Shown piece after piece: positions 1 through 6,260 of a DNA stretch of 6,331 nt. Source of the DNA: Verrucomicrobiales bacterium (GTDB taxonomy: Bacteria > Verrucomicrobiota > Verrucomicrobiia > Verrucomicrobiales > DEV007); contig JALRFZ010000605.1 of the NCBI GenBank assembly GCA_023253615.1, positions 1-6,331 of the forward strand. Direction: 5' to 3'. The notes beneath the pieces were generated by a model. It saw nothing but the letters and a program-made list of their open reading frames with translations, made no database searches and was not told the origin of the DNA. A program made the translations under genes and the position numbers. Numbering within the stretch: position 1 is the first letter of the stretch; every line of letters starts with the position of its first letter.

Positions 1-181
1 CGCCGACGTTGGTGTGAGTCGCAGGCCCTTCTTCACCCGGCTCCTTCTTCTTCTCCTTCTCTTTCAAAAAGGGATCTGCCGGAGCCGCGGAGGGCTTTGT
101 CTCCTTGGGCGTTTCCTGGGCGTTGAGGGACACTCCTGCGAGCAGGAGCACGGCGAGGGGGATGGCGGTAGAGGCTTTCAT
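1..181 (-). CDS. 5' end of an unidentified secreted protein (partial, runs off left edge)
   Basis: An open frame starts with ATG at 181 and stays open for 60 codons to the window edge. The N-terminus is a clear signal peptide: Lys at position 2, a hydrophobic core (AIPLAVLLLAGVSL) and a likely cleavage site after Leu-Asn-Ala at about residue 21, before Gln-Glu-Thr. There is no cysteine after the core, so it is not a lipoprotein. The mature start is a low-complexity linker rich in Pro, Ala, Lys and Glu, including KEKEKKKEPGEE at about residues 41-52, which looks like a flexible spacer before a domain outside the window. No strong Shine-Dalgarno site precedes the ATG (only GGGA close by). It follows the M60 peptidase gene after 90 bases on the same strand. 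The signal peptide is what supports this frame. I do not recognise the protein, and its function is unknown. Confidence 0.72.
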   Translation of the reverse strand, partial: MKASTAIPLAVLLLAGVSLNAQETPKETKPSAAPADPFLKEKEKKKEPGEEGPATHTNVG

Positions 182-203
182 CGTCCCGCATCTTGCCACA
201 ACC

Positions 204-238
204 CGCGGCTTGTTGGGTCAACGCCGCGTCTTTCTTTT
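204..238 (+). terminator. GC-rich hairpin followed by a T-rich tract (terminator-like on the + strand)
   Basis: CGCGGC (204-209) pairs with GCCGCG (223-228). Inside it GTTG (212-215) pairs with CAAC (219-222) around a 3-base loop, with a 2-base TT bulge on one side. The + strand continues directly into TCTTTCTTTT (229-238), the usual form of an intrinsic terminator for + strand transcription. No + strand gene is visible, so its role is unclear. Read on the minus strand, the same hairpin lies in the 5' leader of the secreted-protein gene starting at 181 and has no U-tract after it. The pairing is seen directly; terminator function is inferred. Confidence 0.35.
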
Positions 239-255
239 GTAAAAGCTCTGTAAAA
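238..255. repeat. Short direct repeat TGTAAAA x2 with 11-bp period
   Basis: TGTAAAA occurs at 238-244 and again at 249-255, about one helical turn apart. The first copy also sits in an inverted repeat, CTTTTGTAAAAG (234-245). It lies in the 90-base spacer between the peptidase gene and the next secreted-protein gene, in the most AT-rich stretch nearby. It could be part of a promoter or a regulator site for the gene starting at 181, but no convincing -35/-10 pair was found and chance is possible. Confidence 0.25.
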
Positions 256-271
256 ACCGATTCACCCGCCT

Positions 272-2521
272 TCACTCCGTCCACTTCTTCACCGGATGAT
301 CCTCCCAGACGGAAAGATCTTTCAACGCCTCCTCGACCGATCCTGACAAAGGCACATTCCACGCCCGCCAGAAAGGTGCGAGATTCTTTCCACAAGCCTT
401 CGAAAGCCGGATGACCCATTGGTCGTTCTTCTCCTGCTGCGTCTTCGGCCATTCGGATTCGGGGAGGGTGTTGTATTCGGCGAAGACGGCCTTGAAGGGA
501 TCCCAGCCGAAGGCCTCCTGCACCTGGAGGTAGGACTCGAGGGCGACCCACATGCTCCAGTCTTTTTCGAAATCCCGGCCGCCGTCGAAGTAGGCATTCA
601 TCCGCTGGCGGCGATCGAGGGGACGGATCGCATCGTGTCCTTCCTCACGGGGTTTGCCGACCCATTCCTCAAAGAGGTAGACCGACCAGAGGTTGCACGT
701 CGTTTCGCCCGTGCCGGGCAGTGCCCAGAGATCGTGCTGGTGGTTGTGACCGTATTCGTGGAAGAAACCCCAGTTGCCCTCGGTTCTCAGCGAACGCGCG
801 TCAACGGCCTGGACGACGGAGCCGTCCTGCGGCGCCGCGACGGGGTAGCTGCTGTGCATGTAGCCGGCCGAGGTCTGCCGCTCGAAGACGATGCGCTCGG
901 CGCGGTAGAGATTCCGGTCGACGCCTCCGCAAAGCTCGGCGGATTTCCCGATGATCTCGTTCCATGCCTGCATGACCTCGTCGGGATTGTCGAGGTCGCG
1001 GATAAACCGGCTTGGCAGGGCCAGGATGATGCGGTCGCTCACGAGTTCGGCCCAGGGCGCGGGATAACGGCGGATCTCCGACCGCCATTTCGCGAGGTCG
1101 GTTTTTCCCGCCACGTAGACGGGCGCGGCGACTCCACCGGAGAGTTGGAAGGCGAGTGGACCGAAAGCGGCAACACGTGGCACGCGGATGGCGACGAGTC
1201 CGCCGAGTCCGCTGGAGATCCGTGTGACCGCGTCATTGATTTCCACGGCACGTTGCAAACGCGGGTAACGCTCCCATTTGTCCCGGTTTTCCAGCCCGCC
1301 GTTGTAGGCGCCGATGACCACTTCGAATCCCTGACCCGCGATCTCCGCGGGTGCGGTGACGGTGATGACTTCTCCTGGCGCGGCGTAAAGTCCGGTGGGA
1401 CGCATCTCTTTCGCCGCCCATGCGGCCGCGCCGCGTCCGCTAAGCCAGCCTTTCCAAGTCCCGTCGATGGTGAGGGATCGATCGATTTTGGCGGCTTTGT
1501 CAGGGACTTCGCCCGGATAATCGGTCGCTGCGGGAATGGCGTACATCTTCCCGGCGGGAAGCGAGAGATTCAGGGAGGTTTCGAGATTCACGACCGCATC
1601 GACAAGTGGATCGGCACCCGGGATGAGGGGCTTTTCGCTCGTTGGGATAATGGGGCCGAGCTTCCGGTTCAAGGCGAGGAGGCCGGCCAGAAACTCATCG
1701 AGCGCCGCACCGCGCAGGCCGGCCCCCGCGGAGAGCGATGCGGCCGCTTCGGCCCTTTCGGAGGTGGCTTGTGGCAAAGGGCCTTCGAGCAGGGTGCGCA
1801 GGTTTACGAGGACGGCGGTGCTATCGGTATGGGTCACCGCGAAAGGTTCGCGTCCGCTCACCGTGCCTTCGGATTTGAAGCAGAGCCCGGCGGCAGCGCC
1901 GAGTCGGTTGGCGGGGAAGTCGGCGAAATTCGGGTGGTCGCCACCGAAAGGCCAGGGCGTCGCTGCGACGACGAGTCCGGCGCCTTGTTGGCAGCGCTCG
2001 AGCACGGCGGCGACGGCTTCTTCCTCAAAGCCGCGCTGGGCGACGGTGACGTAAACGGATTTCACGGAACCCCGCGAGACGTCGGTCGGGGCAACGTATT
2101 CAACGCGGAAGCCCGCTTCTTCGAGAGCCGCGCCAAGGGCCGTCAGATCGGGATGCAGGGCAACCTCCGGTTCATCGGATCGTCCGCACCAACGGATCGC
2201 ATTCAAAAGGAATTCGCGGGCGGAGGATTGCGAGAGGATCTCGGGGCTTTTGAGGAATCCATCGTGGGCAATCGCGATGACGCGGCTTTCACCCGTCGGC
2301 GTCGCGGAGATGCCGCCAGCAGCGAGGATGGCGCCCGAGGCATCTTTCAGCGCGGGGAACGCCGTCTCGGAGGTGAGCTCGATCAAGCCCGGAGCCAGAC
2401 CTCCGGGGGCGATGCTGCCGCCACCCTTCGTGATCAGCGACATCGCCTCGTCGTTCGCGGCGAGCGGCGACAGCGCGAAGATGAGGATCAGAAAGATAAC
2501 CGAAACGAGACGTGGGGGCAT
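272..2521 (-). CDS. Secreted M60-family zinc metallopeptidase with N-terminal GATase/ThuA-like domain (TCAF-like)
   Basis: The 749-residue protein starts at the ATG at 2521 because a signal peptide follows at once (PPRLVSVIFLILIFALSPLAA, cleavage near residue 22); the frame is open upstream to 2638 but adds only non-secretory sequence. Residues about 40-245 resemble the class I glutamine amidotransferase-like region of TCAF/FAM115 proteins, with AHDGFL at 85-90 and a glycine-rich strand leading to TPWPFGG near 188-194; no nucleophile cysteine is apparent, so it is probably not an amidotransferase. Residues about 375-450 match the M60 N-terminal beta region (APGEVITV, SGLGGLVAIRVP). The gluzincin motif HEYGH is at 588-592, with Glu606 as likely third zinc ligand (HExxH-x13-E) in a GETTCN context. 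The C-terminal helical part (FGWDPFKAVF, GKNLAPFWRAW) is family-typical and the chain is complete. M60 enzymes commonly cleave glycoproteins such as mucins; this substrate is unknown. It follows the PATR gene after 58 bases. No carbohydrate-binding module was recognised. Confidence 0.9.
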   Translation of the reverse strand: MPPRLVSVIFLILIFALSPLAANDEAMSLITKGGGSIAPGGLAPGLIELTSETAFPALKDASGAILAAGGISATPTGESRVIAIAHDGFLKSPEILSQSSAREFLLNAIRWCGRSDEPEVALHPDLTALGAALEEAGFRVEYVAPTDVSRGSVKSVYVTVAQRGFEEEAVAAVLERCQQGAGLVVAATPWPFGGDHPNFADFPANRLGAAAGLCFKSEGTVSGREPFAVTHTDSTAVLVNLRTLLEGPLPQATSERAEAAASLSAGAGLRGAALDEFLAGLLALNRKLGPIIPTSEKPLIPGADPLVDAVVNLETSLNLSLPAGKMYAIPAATDYPGEVPDKAAKIDRSLTIDGTWKGWLSGRGAAAWAAKEMRPTGLYAAPGEVITVTAPAEIAGQGFEVVIGAYNGGLENRDKWERYPRLQRAVEINDAVTRISSGLGGLVAIRVPRVAAFGPLAFQLSGGVAAPVYVAGKTDLAKWRSEIRRYPAPWAELVSDRIILALPSRFIRDLDNPDEVMQAWNEIIGKSAELCGGVDRNLYRAERIVFERQTSAGYMHSSYPVAAPQDGSVVQAVDARSLRTEGNWGFFHEYGHNHQHDLWALPGTGETTCNLWSVYLFEEWVGKPREEGHDAIRPLDRRQRMNAYFDGGRDFEKDWSMWVALESYLQVQEAFGWDPFKAVFAEYNTLPESEWPKTQQEKNDQWVIRLSKACGKNLAPFWRAWNVPLSGSVEEALKDLSVWEDHPVKKWTE

Positions 2522-2579
2522 ACCCGAATGGATATCGGATCGCCGCAAAAAGAGCGAGTTGGTTTCCGATGAAACTTTG
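2522..2579 (-). other. Short spacer between PATR/PEP-CTERM gene and M60 peptidase gene
   Basis: The 58 bases carry one small perfect hairpin, GTTTC-ATCG-GAAAC on the minus strand (2575-2562). A run of five T on the minus strand (2551-2547) begins 10 bases after the stem, too far for a convincing terminator. There is no clear Shine-Dalgarno sequence before the ATG at 2521. The short gap and absence of a strong terminator suggest the peptidase is transcribed together with the gene before it. Confidence 0.4.
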
Positions 2580-4598
2580 TCATACGGCCTCGTCCCGGGC
2601 GGCGAGGCGTGCCGCGCGGCGGCGGGCGAACCAACCACCCGTGAGGAGAGTGACTAGCAGGGAAAAGAGCGTCCCCGGTTCGGGCACGGCGGTGAGGGTG
2701 ATGGCACCGTTGTCGTTGTAGTTGACGGTCCAGTAGTTGCCGCCAAGGCCGTCGATGCGCCCGGTGAGGAGAATGCCGTCGTAGGCGGAGTCGTTCGAGA
2801 ATCCGTTACCTGTGAGCGTGCCGTAGGTGGCGATGGTGTCGATCGAGCCATTCGTGAAGGTCCCGGTGCCGGCGATGGAAAGGGCGCCGCCGATATGGAG
2901 ATTCCCCGAGACGATGATCTGATCGGCGGTGGTGCTGTCGTGCATCAAATCAACGAGCCAGGTGCTGCCGGTATCGAGAGTGAGATCCTGCGCGAAGGTG
3001 AGTTCTCCGATGCCCCCGGCGGTGCCGCCGGTCACGGTGCCGCCGGAGAGGATCGTCGTGTCGCCGCCGACGGTTCCCGCGCCGCCCAGGGTGGCTCCGC
3101 TCGCGACGGTGACCGCGCCGGTCGCGCCGCTCTGATCGCCATCGAAGTAGAGCGCGCCCGCGTTCACATTCGTGGCTCCGGTGTAGGTGTTGTCCCCGCT
3201 GATTGTGAGATTTCCCGTGCCGGTTTTTGTCAGACTGCCCGCTCCGGTGATGGGGGATTGGATGCCGAGGTTGAAGGCACCTTCGACGTCGATGGTTGCC
3301 CCGGCCGCTCCGAGGGTGAGGCCGCGATTGATATCGTCGATGTTGAAACTCGCGTAGGCCGCCAGGGTGCCCCCGTTGATCGTCAGGTGCGCGGGATTGA
3401 AGGCGGCGGGTTCGGAGCCGAGGTTGAGCTCGTTGTTCATCCGCACCTTTCCACCGGTGATCGTCGTGGTGCCGGTGATCGTGCCAGTGGCGCCCGAGGC
3501 CGGAGTCGAGGAAAAGCCGGTGAAGGTCGTGGTGCCGGGGCCCGCGAACACGAGATCGACGTTGTAGCCGTCGGTTCGCCGCTGGACGTGGTTGAGAGTG
3601 GTCTCGCCCGCTCCCGAAAACTCGAGGACCAGATTCCCCGACCCGGAGGTGCGGTGATACATGATGGCCTGGTCGAAACGCAGGGTGCCTTCGTTGATGA
3701 TCCGATAGGTGCCCACCGATCCATTGGCGACGCGGAGCAGGGCGGTCGCAAAACGCTGCGACCCTCCGAGCACTTCGAGATAAGCTCCGTTGGAATACAA
3801 CACGCCGCCGGTGCCGGTGCTGATGAGGTGATCCGCTTCACCGCTGAAGAAGAGGTTCCGCACGTTCTTGTCGCCATCGATGTTGTGGGAGAGATTCAAT
3901 CCGGCGGCGAAAAAGACATCGGTGCTGCCGGTCGGCACGGTGCCTGCCTCCCAGTTCGTCGCCTCCGCCCACGAAGCGTTGGTGGCGCCGGTCCAGGTGT
4001 GGTTGGCCGCGGTCTTCTCGATCGAGACCGTTCCGGTCGTGAGGAAGTCGGTGGTAACGAACGAATAACCGCTCGCGAGCGAGGTCGTCGGCATTTGGTA
4101 GGTGAAATCCCCGGACTTTGTCGCCGCGCCGATGCCAGTCCAGTCGATCAATTGCCAGGTGCCGGACCGCCAGGGGACATGCGGTCCGGTCTGATCGGAA
4201 AGCGCCACGATCCCGCCGAGGGTCACCGAGGCGGCGGAAGTGGAAACCAAAAGGCGATCCGCACTGCCCGGGGTGATCCCATTCGAACCGGTGAAGAGAT
4301 CGAACTGCAGTGTGCCTCCGAGGGTGATGGCGACGTTCGCGTTCGTCCCGATCCGCAATTGGCCGGGCCCTGCAAGGGTGCCCGCCGGTCCTGCCGTGCC
4401 TGCGGCGAGCGCGTGCGTGGTGCCGACCTGGAGCCGGGTGCCGGAGGCGATGGTGATGAGGCCGCCGGTCGTCCCCGTGACGATACCGGTGCCCCCCAAG
4501 GCTCCCGTGCCGCTGGTAATGACGTTGCCTGTGCCCGTCGCGGATCCCGTCGTGTTCCTGACGAGGAGAGTGCCCGCGCTGATGTTCGTGGGACCGTA
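2580..4598 (-). CDS. C-terminal part of interrupted PATR-repeat / PEP-CTERM surface protein
   Basis: This frame continues the upstream fragment in the same phase directly after the TAA at 4601-4599. The first possible start codon is a TTG at 4499, with no signal peptide, so the piece is not a credible stand-alone gene. Numbering from the ATG at 6128, it covers residues 511-1182. It opens with the second half of a PATR motif (GPTNISAGTLLV). A closing beta region (about 584-705, containing WQLIDW) is followed by a new WTG...W...NW...G..P module at about 710-742 that repeats the start of the mature protein. A canonical PATR motif (LTKTGTGNLTISGDNTYTG) lies at about 965-984, then a final beta region, then a PEP-CTERM tail. 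The composition is rich in Gly, Thr, Ser and Asn with very few Cys, typical of secreted beta-helical stalks. There is no autotransporter beta-barrel. The molecular function is unknown; an envelope or extracellular structural role is inferred. Confidence 0.85.
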   Translation of the reverse strand, partial: YGPTNISAGTLLVRNTTGSATGTGNVITSGTGALGGTGIVTGTTGGLITIASGTRLQVGTTHALAAGTAGPAGTLAGPGQLRIGTNANVAITLGGTLQFDLFTGSNGITPGSADRLLVSTSAASVTLGGIVALSDQTGPHVPWRSGTWQLIDWTGIGAATKSGDFTYQMPTTSLASGYSFVTTDFLTTGTVSIEKTAANHTWTGATNASWAEATNWEAGTVPTGSTDVFFAAGLNLSHNIDGDKNVRNLFFSGEADHLISTGTGGVLYSNGAYLEVLGGSQRFATALLRVANGSVGTYRIINEGTLRFDQAIMYHRTSGSGNLVLEFSGAGETTLNHVQRRTDGYNVDLVFAGPGTTTFTGFSSTPASGATGTITGTTTITGGKVRMNNELNLGSEPAAFNPAHLTINGGTLAAYASFNIDDINRGLTLGAAGATIDVEGAFNLGIQSPITGAGSLTKTGTGNLTISGDNTYTGATNVNAGALYFDGDQSGATGAVTVASGATLGGAGTVGGDTTILSGGTVTGGTAGGIGELTFAQDLTLDTGSTWLVDLMHDSTTADQIIVSGNLHIGGALSIAGTGTFTNGSIDTIATYGTLTGNGFSNDSAYDGILLTGRIDGLGGNYWTVNYNDNGAITLTAVPEPGTLFSLLVTLLTGGWFARRRAARLAARDEAV
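2583..2690 (-). other. PEP-CTERM sorting signal
   Basis: The last 36 residues have the three-part PEP-CTERM layout: Val-Pro-Glu-Pro-Gly (2687-2673), a hydrophobic segment (LFSLLVTLLTGGW), then a basic cluster Phe-Ala-Arg-Arg-Arg. An 11-residue tail after the arginines is slightly longer than usual. Such tails are recognised by exosortase-type sorting enzymes, which cleave them and place proteins at the outer surface or in the matrix. The exosortase itself is not in this window. Confidence 0.9.
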
Positions 4599-4601
4599 TT
4601 A
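4599..4601 (-). other. In-frame TAA stop interrupting the PATR gene
   Basis: The minus strand reads AAT CTC TAA TAC GGT CCC, giving Asn-Leu-stop-Tyr-Gly-Pro where PATR repeats normally have Asn-x-Tyr-Thr-Gly. Coding resumes in the same frame. Two explanations fit: a single substitution of TAC or TAT to TAA (restoring N-L-Y-Y-G), or a paired +1/-1 change, an extra A in the AA and a missing G in the GG a few bases on, which would restore CTC TAT ACG GGT (N-L-Y-T-G, the better motif match). Either a real nonsense mutation or a sequence error is possible. Confidence 0.85.
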
Positions 4602-6128
4602 GAGATTGGCATTGGACAAGAGCCAGGTGCCCGCCCCGTTTTTGGTGAGGGTCATGTTGTTCGGCGTCGAAGGTGATGCGGTGGTGCCGCCGATGACGCC
4701 GCTCATGATTCCGTCCCCGGCACCGGTGAGATTCAGGCTCGAAACGTGGCTCGCCGTGGTGCTGCTCGACCGCACCGTGCCACTGAGGGCGAGCGTTTGC
4801 CCCGCGACGGTGTTGTCAATGCGACCGTTGCCACTGCTGACGCCATTGCCATTGTTGAGGACAAAATCGCGGTTGCTAGACCCGCCGCCCGCGCCGGTGA
4901 ACTCGATGCGGCCGACCGTGGAGCTGTTTTGTCCGAGAGAAATCGTCGTGCCATTTCCGATTGGCGAGTTGACGGATTTATCCGCGATCGAAGCGAAGCG
5001 GAACGCTCCGTCCGAGATCGAAAGGTTGCCGGTGAAGGTGTTGATCTGGTTGAGGAATACGGTACCGCTGTCGGTCCGAGTCATATTGCCGGTCCCTGTA
5101 ACCACGCTGTCGATGAAGATGTTTCGACCTCCACGGAAGGTGATTCCGCCGTTGAGGGTGAAGGTGCCATTGAGCGTGAGATTGCCCGAGCCCGCGGCAT
5201 AAAGAGTGCCGCCGTTGCTGAGGATGGTCCGGTTCGAGCTGGCATTGCCACCCAGGTACTTCGCCTGGGCCCCGGTGTTGAGCTGGAGCAGGCTGCCCGC
5301 ACCGATGGCGCTATTGACCCCGCTGTCAGCAATGCTGGAGAAGAGAAGCGTGCCGTTCGTGAGGGTCGTCGATCCGGTGTAGCTGTTGTTGTTGTTCGTG
5401 AAGCTCCACGCCCCGCGGTTGCCGGAATCCGAGCCTGTCACCGTTACGAAAAGGCCGCCTGTCGCACCACCGTCCGAGAGGAGGCCGCTCACGAGATTGG
5501 CGGAGGCATCGCTGGAACGGTTCCCGGCCGTGCCGGTGAAATTCAGCGTGATCGATCCCGTCGTGGTGCCGCCGCTGATATCCCCGAGGACGTTGAGTTT
5601 GTAGAGATTCGTGTCGGTGGCATTGTTCGCGACGTTCGTCGAGTTGTTCGTGATCGTGTAGGTGCCATCGGTCGTCGGGCTCGCCGCCTCGAGGATGAGC
5701 GGAGCATGGATCGTGGTAGTGGTGAGGGTGCCGAGTGCGACGGTGAGGCTGCCACCCGAGGAAAGCCGCAGGGCCTCCCCGCCATTCGCCCCGGCACTGC
5801 CGATCGTGTAAAGGCCGAGTGGATCGGTGCCGTTGAAAAGGAGCGAACGCAGGACGCGTCCGGCATCAACCGTGATCAGCGTCGCGCCCGTGTTGCTGCC
5901 GAATGTGGCAGTGTCAGGATTGGTCGAGCCTGTGATCGCTCCGGGGATGATACCGGAAGCCCAGATCGCCGGATCCGACCAATCGCGCGTGCCGGTTTGT
6001 CCCGAAAGCCAGACGCCGTCGGCGGGAATCGCCGGCGTGTAGGGGAGAACTGTGAGAACGGCAACGAGAGCAGCGCGCGCGAGCAGACGCAGACCGTCGA
6101 TGCCCTGCAGAGGGAATCGGGAAGTCAT
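4599..6128 (-). CDS. N-terminal part of interrupted PATR-repeat surface protein (signal peptide plus first repeats)
   Basis: The start is taken at the ATG at 6128; a TTG at 6149 in the same frame would add seven residues. Residues 1-36 form a Sec signal peptide with a long n-region (MTSRFPLQGIDGLRLLAR), a hydrophobic core (AALVAVLTVLPYTPA) and likely cleavage after Ile-Pro-Ala before Asp-Gly. The mature protein opens with VWLSG...DW...IW..G..P....TATF, a module often seen at the start of verrucomicrobial PATR proteins. PATR-like units follow at about residues 236-276 and 345-391; both carry the same extension (SIAD..VNS.IG), so they are paralogous copies. A third begins at about 492 (LTKNGAGTWLLSNAN) and is cut by the TAA after residue 509. 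The fragment lacks the PEP-CTERM tail, so if translated as it stands it would be exported without its sorting signal. It is best annotated with 2580-4598 as one disrupted gene. Function is unknown beyond a surface or extracellular role. Confidence 0.87.
   Translation of the reverse strand: MTSRFPLQGIDGLRLLARAALVAVLTVLPYTPAIPADGVWLSGQTGTRDWSDPAIWASGIIPGAITGSTNPDTATFGSNTGATLITVDAGRVLRSLLFNGTDPLGLYTIGSAGANGGEALRLSSGGSLTVALGTLTTTTIHAPLILEAASPTTDGTYTITNNSTNVANNATDTNLYKLNVLGDISGGTTTGSITLNFTGTAGNRSSDASANLVSGLLSDGGATGGLFVTVTGSDSGNRGAWSFTNNNNSYTGSTTLTNGTLLFSSIADSGVNSAIGAGSLLQLNTGAQAKYLGGNASSNRTILSNGGTLYAAGSGNLTLNGTFTLNGGITFRGGRNIFIDSVVTGTGNMTRTDSGTVFLNQINTFTGNLSISDGAFRFASIADKSVNSPIGNGTTISLGQNSSTVGRIEFTGAGGGSSNRDFVLNNGNGVSSGNGRIDNTVAGQTLALSGTVRSSSTTASHVSSLNLTGAGDGIMSGVIGGTTASPSTPNNMTLTKNGAGTWLLSNANL
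4956..5423 (-). repeat. Two paralogous PATR units with a shared SIAD..VNS.IG extension
   Basis: Unit one is encoded at 5423-5301 and unit two at 5096-4956. Each has a central (S/T)(Y/F)TG motif (NSYTGSTTLTNGTLLF; NTFTGNLSISDGAFRF), followed by SSIADSGVNSAIG or ASIADKSVNSPIG, then a stretch ending in SSNR. The conserved extension goes beyond the general PATR core, which points to duplication within this gene rather than independent recruitment. Confidence 0.7.
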
Positions 6129-6174
6129 AAGGAGGAGGGAGGCCTCCAATATTGAGGGGAGAAGCCCCCCTTCA
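6126..6174 (-). promoter_or_regulatory. Start-proximal leader of the PATR gene with a sequestered purine-rich site
   Basis: The only GGAGG upstream of the ATG at 6128 (minus strand 6147-6143) forms half of a perfect palindrome, GGAGGCCTCC (6147-6138), and is 14 bases from the start codon, longer than usual. The pyrimidine run that follows ends in CCTCCTTA overlapping the ATG; this equals the anti-Shine-Dalgarno end of typical 16S rRNA and could pair with GGAGG. Just upstream, TGA-GGGG pairs with CCCC-TCA around a short loop (6174-6153, with one bulged base). The pairing is visible in the sequence; translational control is inferred. Confidence 0.35.
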
Positions 6175-6185
6175 AGTGAATTCGG

Positions 6186-6260
6186 GAGGTGCCTTCTCGT
6201 GCTTTCCGAAACCCGGAAGAGTCAGGCGAACTGTATGCAATTTCCTGACAAACCCACCTC
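6186..6260 (-). other. Intergenic three-stem fold (possible structured leader or 3' UTR)
   Basis: Three nested complementary pairs cover the gap between the upstream gene and the PATR gene. The outer pair is GAGGTG (6260-6255 on the minus strand) with CACCTC (6191-6186). Inside it are GTCAGG/CCTGAC (6249-6244 with 6226-6221, 17-base loop) and TTCCG/CGGAA (6218-6214 with 6208-6204, 5-base loop). No T-run follows any stem on the minus strand, so it is not a typical intrinsic terminator. It does not match a riboswitch I recognise. The short stems could arise by chance in GC-rich DNA. Confidence 0.3.

Noticed and set aside
33..551. Minus-strand frame overlapping the end of the M60 gene and the start of the left-edge gene
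   Set aside because: It overlaps two better-supported genes in a different frame and has no domain or signal peptide.
419..2572. Very long + strand open frame (about 717 codons) opposite the M60 peptidase gene
   Set aside because: It mirrors a well-supported protein with a signal peptide and family motifs. Its own translation has no recognisable domain and a Gly/Arg/Asp-rich composition typical of antisense frames in GC-rich DNA.
2562..2575. Hairpin after the PATR gene as an intrinsic terminator
   Set aside because: The stem is only 5 bp and AT-rich, and the nearest T-run on the minus strand starts 10 bases later.
2522..2638. Upstream extension of the M60 protein by 39 residues
   Set aside because: It would overlap the end of the PATR gene and bury the signal peptide inside the protein; the ATG at 2521 places the signal peptide at the N-terminus.
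6128..6135. TAAGGAGG on the + strand, a perfect Shine-Dalgarno sequence
   Set aside because: No start codon followed by a plausible coding frame lies at a suitable distance downstream on the + strand.
2895..6155. Long + strand open frames (about 593 and 469 codons) opposite the PATR gene
   Set aside because: They lie antisense to a repeat-rich gene; their Arg/Gly/Ala-rich translations lack domains, and the length follows from codon bias and the absence of stops opposite Gly/Thr-rich repeats.
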